Below, piece by piece: positions 1 to 7,659 of a stretch of DNA of 10,924 nt (position 1 is its first letter; every line of letters begins with the position of its first letter). The DNA comes from CAZZBK01 sp964652155 (GTDB lineage: Bacteria; Planctomycetota; Planctomycetia; Pirellulales; PNKZ01). The stretch covers positions 1 through 10,924 of the forward strand of contig CAZZBK010000168.1 in NCBI GenBank assembly GCA_964652155.1, in the 5' to 3' direction. The notes under the pieces were generated by a model. The model was not told the origin of the DNA. It worked only from the letters and a program-made list of their open reading frames with translations, and ran no database searches. Both the position numbers and the translations under genes were made by a program.

Positions 1-60
1 GCCCGATTTGCTTTTCGAGCCCCCGCCAATTAGCTTGAGGGGTGTTGAAATAGCGATTCT

Positions 61-65
61 GGGAG
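61..65 (+). promoter_or_regulatory. Shine-Dalgarno-like GGGAG before the propeller gene
   Basis: GGGAG lies nine bases before the ATG at 75. Its position and composition fit a ribosome binding site and support that ATG, which is followed directly by a good signal peptide. No convincing -35/-10 promoter pair was seen in bases 1-60. Confidence 0.5.
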
Positions 66-74
66 TTTGGTCCG

Positions 75-2261
75 ATGCGATTTTGGTTCTTGGCCTGCCT
101 GACGCTCGTCACCGCCTCGACGAGCGCCGCCCCGTTTCAGGGCTGGGCCGAGATGCGGATCATTCAGCAAGATGGTGCTCCGGAGCGGATGATCGCGGCG
201 GACCTTGGCGGAGACGGTCGCGAAGAGCTGATCGTGGTCAACGCGCGGCAGACACGCTTGGACATTTATCGTTGGTTGCCCAAGGGAGAACGCAAGCCCG
301 CCGCGGCGGCCGATCCGGATCGCCCCAACGAGCTGCCGCTGGCCCCGGACTGGGTGCGCGGCGAGTTGGCGCTGGATGAGGTGCCGCTGGACGTCATCGC
401 GCACGACCTCGACGGCGACCGGCTAAGCGAGTTGCTGGTGCTCACCAGCCCGTCGCACAAAGTGGTCGCCTATCAGAAACAGAAAGGCGCGACCAGCGAC
501 TCGGCCACGGCTTGGAAGCGCTTTCTGAGTTGGGATCTGCTCACGAGCGGGTTGTCGGGCCAGCAGCGCAACTTCATGCTGCTCCGTTGGCGCGGCGGCG
601 ACAAGCACGAGCTGCTCGTCAGTTGCGAGCAGGGCATCCAGCAGCTCGCGCTCGAAAAATCCGCGCGGCCCACCTGGCTTTCGCCGCGTGAGTCGCGGGG
701 CCGACTCGACTGGCGCTTGGCCGACCTCGACGGCGATGCGGACGAGGACCTGATCGAGTGGTCGTCGCAAGCCCGACAGGCGATCCGCTGGTACGAGTGC
801 GACGCGCAACACAAGCTGCTGCCGGCCCAAACGCTGCACGAGCTTGGGGTGGAAGGGTTCGACGTGCTGCGGCGGAGAGGCGCGAGCGGCGAGCTGTTGC
901 TGCTCGGCGGCACGCAGGTCGGCCTCGTGCGCCGCTATCAACTCACGCGCGGCGAGACAGGCGAGCTGGGGCGGTACGACGCGTTGCCAATGAGCGCGGG
1001 CCCGAAGGCGGCTTGGTGCGGCATGCAACTCGACCAGCAGCGTGCGATCGTGGCCCTCGACACGGCGCAACCTCGGCTGCGCGTTCACACCCTGAACGAG
1101 CAAGGCTGGGGGCCCGAACAAACCTTCCCCACGCTCGGCGGCGTGCGCGCGCTCGCGGCCCCGGTCGCACTCAGCGGCACGCTGCTGCTCTGGATCAAGG
1201 ACGCGGCCGACTTGCAACGCTGCCGTTGGGAGCATGGGCGGCTCAGCTATCCGCAGCCGTTCCCCCAGTCGGCCGATGTCGCCGATCGCCGCATCCTCGC
1301 CCTCGACACGATCGGCTCGACCGTCTGGTGGGTGCAGCGGGTCGGAGCCCACCTCGATTTGTATGTGTGGCGCAAAGAGGACAAGCAGCCGCAGCTGCGA
1401 CGCTTTGCAGATGTCGGAGCCAAGAGCGACAAGGTGGTCTGGCTCGGCGACGACCGGCTGCTCGTGCAGCAGGCGTACTCGACCGCCACGAAGCTGGTCA
1501 GGTGGCACGCGGAGAAAGCCTCGATCAGCGAGCCGGCCCACTTGGCCAAGGCCGACCTGGGCGAGTTCGTGTTGGTCAGCGAGGGCCCCAAGCTGCGCAG
1601 CGCCCGGTTGACCGAAGGGGTGTTGCAATGGCTGGGAGACGACCTGCACGCGACCGATCAGATCATGCTTGGCGACGGGCAGAAGCTTGCTTCCTACGTG
1701 CCGCTCGACCAAGGCGAGGCCTGGGCTCTGGAGCAGGGGGGCGCGTTCATTCATCGACTTAAGCCCGACGCCTCGGGCGTGGCGCGCGTGGTCGACAGCC
1801 TCAAGCCGCCGCAAGGCTCCGCCTTGCGAGTCGACCCCGTGCTGGGCGTGTTGCTCATCGATCAAGACCGGCTCTTGCGGTTGTCGCGCGGCGCGCCCTG
1901 GGAGTTGAAACTGATCGACAGCCTCGACGGCCGCGCGGGTCGCCCCAGCGGATTGCGCGAGAACACGATCCACCATCTGTTCGCGCTCGATGTGCTCGGC
2001 GATGCGACCGACGAGGTCGTGTTGGCCGACTATCGACGCCATCAACTCACGCTCGTCGAACGCACGGCGGATGGCCTCACGTCGCTCGCCTCCTGGCCGG
2101 TGTTCGACGACTCGAAGTACCCCTACGGCGACGAGGCCGGCCCCCGGCTGGTCGAAGAGCCCCGGCGGGTCATCTCCTTCAACGCCGACGGCGACGCCGT
2201 GCGCGACGTGGCCATGCTCTGTCACGATCGGCTACTGATTTACGTGGCTCGGGAACCCTAA
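75..2261 (+). CDS. Secreted FG-GAP/VCBS-like beta-propeller protein
   Basis: A 728-residue exported protein. Residues 1-19 form a signal peptide (basic Arg2, hydrophobic core, TSAAP cleavage region). Short acidic Asp-x-Asp-Gly-Asp-like motifs recur: DLGGDGREEL at 43-52, DLDGDRLSEL at 111-120, DLDGDADEDL at 217-226, DVLGDATDEV at 639-648 and NADGDAVRDV at 703-712. Each is followed by a hydrophobic strand, as in FG-GAP/VCBS propeller blades, where such motifs bind calcium. The middle (about 250-630) is strand-rich with degenerate blades. No catalytic motif is visible. It is followed after one base by a serine protease gene, suggesting co-expression and a periplasmic or cell-surface role. A binding or scaffold function is inferred from the fold class only; the substrate is unknown. 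Confidence 0.8.
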   Translation: MRFWFLACLTLVTASTSAAPFQGWAEMRIIQQDGAPERMIAADLGGDGREELIVVNARQTRLDIYRWLPKGERKPAAAADPDRPNELPLAPDWVRGELALDEVPLDVIAHDLDGDRLSELLVLTSPSHKVVAYQKQKGATSDSATAWKRFLSWDLLTSGLSGQQRNFMLLRWRGGDKHELLVSCEQGIQQLALEKSARPTWLSPRESRGRLDWRLADLDGDADEDLIEWSSQARQAIRWYECDAQHKLLPAQTLHELGVEGFDVLRRRGASGELLLLGGTQVGLVRRYQLTRGETGELGRYDALPMSAGPKAAWCGMQLDQQRAIVALDTAQPRLRVHTLNEQGWGPEQTFPTLGGVRALAAPVALSGTLLLWIKDAADLQRCRWEHGRLSYPQPFPQSADVADRRILALDTIGSTVWWVQRVGAHLDLYVWRKEDKQPQLRRFADVGAKSDKVVWLGDDRLLVQQAYSTATKLVRWHAEKASISEPAHLAKADLGEFVLVSEGPKLRSARLTEGVLQWLGDDLHATDQIMLGDGQKLASYVPLDQGEAWALEQGGAFIHRLKPDASGVARVVDSLKPPQGSALRVDPVLGVLLIDQDRLLRLSRGAPWELKLIDSLDGRAGRPSGLRENTIHHLFALDVLGDATDEVVLADYRRHQLTLVERTADGLTSLASWPVFDDSKYPYGDEAGPRLVEEPRRVISFNADGDAVRDVAMLCHDRLLIYVAREP

Positions 2262-2262
2262 C

Positions 2263-3261
2263 ATGCTGCGCACTCTTTGCATTCTGTCCGTGGCGCTCTG
2301 GACCGTGACGACTTCGCTCGCGGCCGCTGAACAGGCGACCGTCACGCTCGTCGGCGGGGCCAAGATCACCGGCACGCTGTTGCGAGAGAACGACGAAGGG
2401 GTCGTGCTCGACCTGGGGGTCGAGGTGCTGCACTTTAGTGCCAAGCGCGTGCTCAACGTCAGCAAGCTCAACGACGCCCCGCGAGCAGACGACCTGCGGC
2501 AACGTGACATCTTCACGACCGGCCGCCTCGAAGCACTCGACACCCCGGAACTCGTCAAGCGCTACGGCGACGCGGTGGTGCTGGTCCGCAACTCGGGCGG
2601 GCTCGGCAGCGGGTTCATCATCAGCCGAGAGGGGCACCTCATCACGAATTATCATGTCGTCGAGGGGCAAACCCGCATCCAGGTCACGCTGTTCCGCCGC
2701 TCAGGCCAGGGCTACGAGAAGACCGAGCTCAAGCGGGTGAAAATCCTCGCCCTGCAACCGCTCCGCGACATCGCGCTGCTGCAGCTCGACGTGAGCGAGG
2801 TGGGGGGCCCGCTCCCGCAGCCCATCGTCATCAACGATCGCGACGACCTGCGTGTCGGCGACTTGGTGTTTGCCATCGGCAACCCGTTGGGCCTCGAACG
2901 CTCGGTGACCCAGGGAATTGTGAGCAGCAACAAGCGCAAAGTCGGCCAACTGCGGCTGATCCAAACCGACGCCTCGATCAATCCCGGCAACAGTGGCGGG
3001 CCGATGTTCAATGCCCGGGGCGAGGTGGTCGCGATCGCTTGTGCCGGGGCGACGATGTTTGACGGGCTGGCCTTTGGTATCCCGGCCAGCGAATTGGTCG
3101 ATTTCCTGGTGCATCGCGAGACGTACCTGTATGATCCATCGCAGCCGTTGAACGGGGTGACCTATTTGCCGCCCCCCTTTAAGCGCGACGGCGAGTTGAA
3201 CAAAGCCACGAACGGACCCGCCGGGGCAAACAAGTCGCCCCGCGAGAAAAAAGGAACATGA
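2263..3261 (+). CDS. Exported trypsin-like serine protease (S1C, HtrA/Deg-like) without PDZ domain
   Basis: A 332-residue protein. Residues 1-22 are a signal peptide ending near SLAAAEQ. Residues 25-68 form a small strand-rich module (TVTLVGGAKITGTLL followed by further beta strands) of uncertain family. The protease domain spans about 95-290 and shows a full HtrA-type triad: His131 in ITNYHVVEG, Asp169 in LRDIALLQLD, and Ser244 in INPGNSGGPMF. The glycine-rich GSGFIIS strand and AIGNPLG also fit. HtrA/Deg proteases normally have one or two PDZ domains after the protease; here only about 40 Pro/Lys-rich residues follow, so regulation must differ. The start lies one base after the upstream stop, and the stop overlaps the next ATG as ATGA, so all three genes look cotranscribed. 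The substrate is unknown; periplasmic protein quality control is the family-based guess. Confidence 0.9.
   Translation: MLRTLCILSVALWTVTTSLAAAEQATVTLVGGAKITGTLLRENDEGVVLDLGVEVLHFSAKRVLNVSKLNDAPRADDLRQRDIFTTGRLEALDTPELVKRYGDAVVLVRNSGGLGSGFIISREGHLITNYHVVEGQTRIQVTLFRRSGQGYEKTELKRVKILALQPLRDIALLQLDVSEVGGPLPQPIVINDRDDLRVGDLVFAIGNPLGLERSVTQGIVSSNKRKVGQLRLIQTDASINPGNSGGPMFNARGEVVAIACAGATMFDGLAFGIPASELVDFLVHRETYLYDPSQPLNGVTYLPPPFKRDGELNKATNGPAGANKSPREKKGT
3251..3255 (+). promoter_or_regulatory. Shine-Dalgarno AAGGA favouring the start at 3264
   Basis: AAGGA sits only two bases before the ATG at 3258 but eight bases before the in-frame ATG at 3264. The eight-base spacing is close to the bacterial optimum, so 3264 is the more likely start of the downstream gene. 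The site lies inside the 3' end of the protease gene. Confidence 0.6.
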
Positions 3262-3263
3262 CC

Positions 3264-5303
3264 ATGACGCGCAGGGCCTTCGCCACGCAACCCGGGCAGC
3301 GGATCACCCCGGACCTCGACGTGCGGCGATGGTCCTGCACGCTGCGAGTACTCTGCCTGACGGCACTCATGTGGGCGGCCGCCTCGTGGAGTCACGCCGC
3401 CGAGTTGCGGCCGAGCTGGCAGTGTCTCGACGACGAGACGGTGGCCGTGCTGCGAATTCCGCAGCCGCGACAGGCCTTCGACACGCTCCGCACGCGCACC
3501 AAGCTCGGCTCGGTCGTGCTACAGCACGAGCGGCTCGAAAAGCTCCAGCAGTTCGTGCGAAAAGCGTCCGACGGCGGCGTCGAGAAATTTGAGCAACGTC
3601 TCGCCGAGTTCCAGTTGAAGCTCGACGATCTGCCCGAGCTGTTGTCGGGCGAGGCGGGACTGGCTTTGCTGATCTCGCCGCGGCAGAAACAAGACGACGA
3701 CCCGTTGGTCGTGTTGCTGGCGTGGCTTGAGCCGGGCGAGGACGTTGCCACGCGGTTGTTCGCGGCCATCGGCAAGGCCGAAGAGGCCACGAAAGACGAG
3801 TCGCATCCGATCCAGCGCGTCGATCTCGAATTGGCGGACCACCCGGTCATGCTGCTCAAAGCGCCGCGCACCGAGTTCGAAGATCCCGCGTCGGTCGACA
3901 GCACGCCCCCGGCGGGCAAAATGACCCCGGCCGAGCGCAAGGCGTGGGACGAACAGCGTCGCGCGCAGCTCGCCAAGGCCAAGAAGATCCAGACCGGCCA
4001 GCAGAACGTGTTCGTTTGTCGGCTCGGCGGGCGGCTGCTCATGGCCACCACGTTCGCCGAGCCCGGCGCGCTGGAGCCCGACGTGAAAGCCGACTTCGAC
4101 GCGCTCACCAACGTCGAGCAGGCCACGGGCGTGTTCGCGCGGTTCCTGGCCGCGCATGCCTCGACCGAAGCGAAAGGGGTGCAGCGTTGGCTCGAAACAC
4201 CCGGCCTGCGTGCCGCTCTGCCCGAAGGGGTGGGCGTGTACGAACTCTTGGTCAACCCCGCGTCACTGTGGAAGCTGGCCATCGACGCGGCACCGGAAGA
4301 CGTGCTGAAAACGCTCAAATCGCTGGGGCTCGACCAAGTCGGTCCGCTGGCCATGCGCAGCGCCCTGGTCGACGAGCAACTGCACATCGGTTCGTTCGCG
4401 TCGCTGCCGGCCCCGCGCAAAGGCTTGCTCGCGCTCGTCGATCAGCAGCCGCTCCCCAACGAGCCGCCCGAGTGGGTCTCGAACAACGTCGTCAGCTACT
4501 CGCACGTGAGTTTCGATCTGGTGCAGCTTTACAAGACGGCCAAGCAGATTTCGTCGGCGCAGTTGGGCGATCGCGCGCGGCAAGGGTTCGCCGCGCTCGA
4601 AGCTCAGTTTCAACTCTTCTTGCAGACCGATCCCGAGACACTGCTGGGCTCGTTGGGCACGAAACACATGATGCTGAGCCTGGTGCCCAAGCTTGCCGCG
4701 GGCAACGGCGACGCCAAGCTCGGCGACCCGCACGCGAATCTAAATTTGCACGGAGCCGCCGAGCAGCGCGTGGCGATGGTCTGGGAATTGAAAGACGAGG
4801 CGCTTTGGAAAAAGGTGCTCCAGGCCGTTGGCCCGCTCGTGGGCGCCAAGACCGTCGAGGAGCAAGGCTTTGAAGGCCTTCGTTCGACGGGGACTCTGGC
4901 CGCCGGCGCGTTTGTGGGTCGCGGGCATTTGGTGATCGGACTGGGGAGCGATGTCATCGAAGGGACGTTGAACAGCCTGCGCAACCCGCCCCAGGGCGAG
5001 GCCTCGCTCCGCGGGTCGGCCGTGTTCCGCCGCGCTCAAGCGCTCATCCCCCACGAACCGGGCCTAGCGTACAGCATCACCGACGGCAGCCGCTACGGCA
5101 CGATGCTCGAAGAGTGGACCAACCTCATGGCGCACATGCCCAACGGCCTGAGCGGCGAAGAGCAGCCGTTGTTCGATGCCCTGCGGCAACTGATCCCCTC
5201 GGCCAAGGAACTGGAGGGGGCGTTCGGCGTCACGACGAGCGTGTCGCGTGTCTCGCCCCAGGGCATTAGCAACCGCGAGGTCACCGAGTTGCCCGCGCCG
5301 TAA
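3264..5303 (+). CDS. Large exported protein of unknown function
   Basis: A 679-residue protein from the favoured ATG at 3264 (681 from the alternative at 3258, which overlaps the upstream stop as ATGA). Near the N-terminus a long polar stretch precedes the hydrophobic segment LRVLCLTALMWAAASW, ending SHAAEL at about 43-48, so a signal peptide with an unusually long basic n-region is likely. Residues TRRAF at 2-6 recall a twin-arginine motif but are too far from the hydrophobic core. The mature part is mixed alpha/beta with a charged Lys/Ala/Glu-rich helical stretch around 215-245 and no recognised catalytic motif. The layout resembles large secreted planctomycete proteins of unknown function, possibly DUF3352-like, but I cannot assign a family with confidence. 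Third gene of the left operon; its stop lies three bases from the stop of the convergent BMC operon. Confidence 0.75.
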   Translation: MTRRAFATQPGQRITPDLDVRRWSCTLRVLCLTALMWAAASWSHAAELRPSWQCLDDETVAVLRIPQPRQAFDTLRTRTKLGSVVLQHERLEKLQQFVRKASDGGVEKFEQRLAEFQLKLDDLPELLSGEAGLALLISPRQKQDDDPLVVLLAWLEPGEDVATRLFAAIGKAEEATKDESHPIQRVDLELADHPVMLLKAPRTEFEDPASVDSTPPAGKMTPAERKAWDEQRRAQLAKAKKIQTGQQNVFVCRLGGRLLMATTFAEPGALEPDVKADFDALTNVEQATGVFARFLAAHASTEAKGVQRWLETPGLRAALPEGVGVYELLVNPASLWKLAIDAAPEDVLKTLKSLGLDQVGPLAMRSALVDEQLHIGSFASLPAPRKGLLALVDQQPLPNEPPEWVSNNVVSYSHVSFDLVQLYKTAKQISSAQLGDRARQGFAALEAQFQLFLQTDPETLLGSLGTKHMMLSLVPKLAAGNGDAKLGDPHANLNLHGAAEQRVAMVWELKDEALWKKVLQAVGPLVGAKTVEEQGFEGLRSTGTLAAGAFVGRGHLVIGLGSDVIEGTLNSLRNPPQGEASLRGSAVFRRAQALIPHEPGLAYSITDGSRYGTMLEEWTNLMAHMPNGLSGEEQPLFDALRQLIPSAKELEGAFGVTTSVSRVSPQGISNREVTELPAP

Positions 5304-5306
5304 AAG

Positions 5307-6560
5307 CTACCCGAAGATCCGATCGCGTTTCGCCTTGTTCCAGACGAGCTTTTCCGCCACGGTCATCTGGCTGAAGTCGGGCCACTCGCTGGCCAGCTTG
5401 GCGGCCGGTTTCTTGTCACACTCGCAGGCCTCTTTAGAATGTCCTCCGCAGCCGCAGTCGTGATGCGCGTCGGCCTTTGCCGGCGCGGCCGACGACGCTA
5501 TCGCCGCGGGCACGTTGACCGAAGAGCCCGAGTAACTCATCACGCTCGTTTGCAGTTGCAGGTCGTCGGCCAATTTGCGCGTTGGGGTGATTTTCAACTC
5601 CGCGAGCACCGCGTGATAGGCTTTTACGGCTTCCTCGGGCGAGATCGCGCCGTCGACGATCAGTCGCAAGAACTCGACGAACGCCAGTTGATTTTCCGCG
5701 TTGTTGATTTTTCGTCCGAACAGGGCGACCCGCGCGCCGTACTTCTGCGCCTCGGCGAGCAACTTGAACGCATCGTAGGTCGTGCCCGCCGCGCCCCCCA
5801 AGATGCCGACCACCAAATGCGGATCGTAGGAGACGAGTTCCTCCATCATTTTCGGGCCGTGATACACGACCTTGAGGAACAACGGTCGACCGGCCTGGGC
5901 GACCCCGGCCAGCGTGCGCGCGATGGCGTCGTTGACGAACTTGGGGATCTCGCTTGGGCCGATGCCCTGGGGCGCGTTGGGGTCGAAGACCTCGAGGAAG
6001 TGGCGGAACCCCTTGCGCTCAGCTTCCTCGCGGAAGCGGTTGTACTCTTCGAGACTGCGAAGGTCTTCGCTGAGCCGGTTGTTGAACGTGATGCTGTAGA
6101 GCCCGAGGTTGGTGCCGCGCTGCCGCTCGTGCGGTTCGCAGTCGACATGCCCGCACTGGATATGATCGATCGAGGCGGTGCGGAAGGGTCGCGAGGGTTC
6201 CTGCACGTAGTTATTGCCCCGCACGACAAAAATATCGGTCGCGTCGTTGGCCCGCGCCGCGGGGGTGACGTGGCTGGCGTCGAAAAATCGATCGCGATGC
6301 GCGAGCACGTCGTTGCTGCTGGCCGACATGAGCATGATGTCGACGAGTCCTTGCCGCACGATCTGCTGCATTTGCTCGCGATACTCGGCGAGCGTGCGCA
6401 GGCGGACCTCGCCGGCGTGCATCTCGGGGCTGCGACCCGGCGCGCCGATGCCAAAGGCCATGTCGGCATCTTTGGCGTCGGCCAAGATAAACTCGCGGCA
6501 ACCGCTCGGGTCGGCGTGAATGGCAGCGAGCTTCGTATCGAGAGATTTGAGCATGGTCAT
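5307..6560 (-). CDS. TIM-barrel aldolase-like protein with Cys/His-rich linker, last gene of the BMC operon
   Basis: A 417-residue protein from the ATG at 6560 (ATG at 6554 is also possible; a TTG at 6572 would add four residues). No clear Shine-Dalgarno is seen. Residues about 20-325 look like a TIM barrel of the DeoC/LacD/DhnA class I aldolase type: FLKVVYHGPK has Lys230 at the end of a strand, where that group carries its Schiff-base lysine, followed by VVGILGGAAGTTYDAFKLL and ARVALFGRKINN, resembling the phosphate-binding strands. HIQCGHVDCEPHER (133-146) is rich in possible metal ligands. After residue 345 comes an Ala/Ser/Pro linker, then HHDCGCGGH...CEC (366-381), then a final segment (391-417) with an amphipathic helix ending DRIFG. 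The family call is by eye. Placement behind the BMC dehydrogenase suggests a role in the same sugar or aldehyde pathway; the tail could be a targeting segment. Confidence 0.75.
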   Translation of the reverse strand: MTMLKSLDTKLAAIHADPSGCREFILADAKDADMAFGIGAPGRSPEMHAGEVRLRTLAEYREQMQQIVRQGLVDIMLMSASSNDVLAHRDRFFDASHVTPAARANDATDIFVVRGNNYVQEPSRPFRTASIDHIQCGHVDCEPHERQRGTNLGLYSITFNNRLSEDLRSLEEYNRFREEAERKGFRHFLEVFDPNAPQGIGPSEIPKFVNDAIARTLAGVAQAGRPLFLKVVYHGPKMMEELVSYDPHLVVGILGGAAGTTYDAFKLLAEAQKYGARVALFGRKINNAENQLAFVEFLRLIVDGAISPEEAVKAYHAVLAELKITPTRKLADDLQLQTSVMSYSGSSVNVPAAIASSAAPAKADAHHDCGCGGHSKEACECDKKPAAKLASEWPDFSQMTVAEKLVWNKAKRDRIFG

Positions 6561-6588
6561 TTTAACCCACAAACAGCGGAGAGCCGAA

Positions 6589-6630
6589 AGCGGAAAGCGG
6601 TCGCAAGCGGTGATGGTTCCGCTTTCCGCT
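6589..6630 (-). repeat. Inverted repeat with 12-bp arms in the dehydrogenase to TIM-barrel gap
   Basis: AGCGGAAAGCGG at 6589-6600 is a perfect reverse complement of CCGCTTTCCGCT at 6619-6630, with an 18-base loop. Related AGCGGA/AAGCGG units occur around it (6575-6580, 6605-6610), so the gap is made largely of this motif. It could form a strong hairpin in the operon transcript. No T-run follows, so it is more likely an mRNA-stability or processing element, or a dispersed repeat, than an intrinsic terminator. Confidence 0.7.
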
Positions 6631-6644
6631 GTCCCGTTTCCGCT

Positions 6645-7583
6645 TTACTTCTTCACGCGCGCCATCACGTTGTCGATCGTCTCGCGCAACACGCTGGCAC
6701 TCTTCTTGAGCCCTTGCACCTCTTTGGGCCACAGTTCGATTTCGTGCGTGGCGACCACGCCCTGTCGACCGACCACGGTGGGCACGCTCAGCGCGACGTC
6801 ACGCAAGCCGTAGCAGCCTTGCTGCACGCTGCTCACCGGCAATATGCGGCGCCGGTCGAGCGCGATGGCCTCGATGACCTCCTGAATCGAGAGGCCCACG
6901 GCAAAGCCCGCGCCACCCTTCTTCTTGATAACCTCGGCCCCGGAGCCTTTCGTGCGGGTGAATAGTTCCTCGGCGAGCTTGGCGCTCCAGCCGGGAAACT
7001 TTTCGAGCGGCAGACCGCCGACCGTGGCGCTCGACCAGACGGGCACCATGCTGTCGCCGTGCTCGCCCAGAATGAGCGCGTCGACTTGCGTGGGGGGCAC
7101 CGCGAGCTTGTCGGCAATCAGGCTGCGGAACCGGACCGTGTCGAGCACCGTCCCCAGCCCGATGACCTGCGACTTGGGCAAACCCAATCGCGCGGCGGCG
7201 AGGTACGTCAGGGCGTCGACCGGATTACTCACCACGACCACGACGGCATCTTTCTTGCAGCCCACCTTGACGATCTCGTCGAGGATGCCAACGAACAGGT
7301 CGACATTGCGATTGATCAGGTCGAGGCGGCTCTCTTCGGGCTTGCGACGCAGACCGGCCGTGATGCAAATCACGTCGCTCGTGGGGATCTGCTCGTAGCC
7401 GCCCGAGCTGATCGTTTGATCGGCCATCAGGCTGGCGCCGTGAAGCAAGTCGAGTGCCTGGCCGCCGACCGCTTCGGCATTCACGTCGAGCAGGGCGATC
7501 TCGCGGACCACTTTGCCAGTTTGCAGTGCGAACGCGGTGCATGAGCCGACCAGGCCAGCGCCGCCGATGATGGAGACTTTCAT
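6645..7583 (-). CDS. Lactate/malate-family NAD-dependent dehydrogenase
   Basis: A 312-residue protein starting at the ATG at 7583 (MKVSIIGG); the frame stays open further upstream, but that part lacks family character. It interconverts a 2-hydroxy acid and a 2-oxo acid with NAD(H). Visible motifs are the Rossmann loop GGAGLVGS (7-14), Asp33 for adenosine ribose, VSNPVD (119-123) with Asn120, the relay LDTVRF (Asp148, Arg151) and the catalytic His175 in GEHGDS. The specificity loop reads GLRRKPEESR (77-86): Arg80 sits where malate dehydrogenases have arginine and lactate dehydrogenases glutamine, while Glu-Glu replaces the usual Gly-Met/Gly-Glu. The length is typical. Gene order (76 bases after the aldolase, 84 before the TIM-barrel gene) places it in the BMC operon, where it may recycle NADH; whether it sits inside the shell is unknown. 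No encapsulation peptide is evident. Confidence 0.93.
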   Translation of the reverse strand: MKVSIIGGAGLVGSCTAFALQTGKVVREIALLDVNAEAVGGQALDLLHGASLMADQTISSGGYEQIPTSDVICITAGLRRKPEESRLDLINRNVDLFVGILDEIVKVGCKKDAVVVVVSNPVDALTYLAAARLGLPKSQVIGLGTVLDTVRFRSLIADKLAVPPTQVDALILGEHGDSMVPVWSSATVGGLPLEKFPGWSAKLAEELFTRTKGSGAEVIKKKGGAGFAVGLSIQEVIEAIALDRRRILPVSSVQQGCYGLRDVALSVPTVVGRQGVVATHEIELWPKEVQGLKKSASVLRETIDNVMARVKK

Positions 7584-7627
7584 GGGAAGGTGCGAGGGGT
7601 GTGGGGTGAGGGATGAGTTCAGAAAGC

Positions 7628-7644
7628 CGCGACCGTGGGTCGCG
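7628..7644 (-). other. Intercistronic hairpin after the aldolase gene
   Basis: CGCGACC (7628-7634) and GGTCGCG (7638-7644) form a perfect 7-bp stem with a 3-base loop, 15 bases after the aldolase stop in the transcript. On the minus strand it is followed by GCTTTCTG, a very weak U-stretch, so it could attenuate or protect the upstream message rather than fully terminate. The stem is highly GC and likely to fold. Confidence 0.55.
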
Positions 7645-7659
7645 CTGTTTTGCGTGGGT

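Noticed and set aside
423..2225. 600-codon open frame on the minus strand opposite the propeller gene
   Set aside because: It is the antisense shadow of a GC-rich gene: low-complexity Arg/Gln/His/Glu composition, no signal peptide or motif, while the + frame has a signal peptide and FG-GAP-like repeats.
3264..3290. Twin-arginine (Tat) signal in the exported protein
   Set aside because: TRRAF is present but the hydrophobic region starts over 20 residues later, too far for a Tat signal.
5439..6965. 508-codon + strand open frame spanning the TIM-barrel gene and part of the dehydrogenase gene
   Set aside because: It crosses two well-supported minus-strand genes and the repeat-rich gap, and its translation has no family features.
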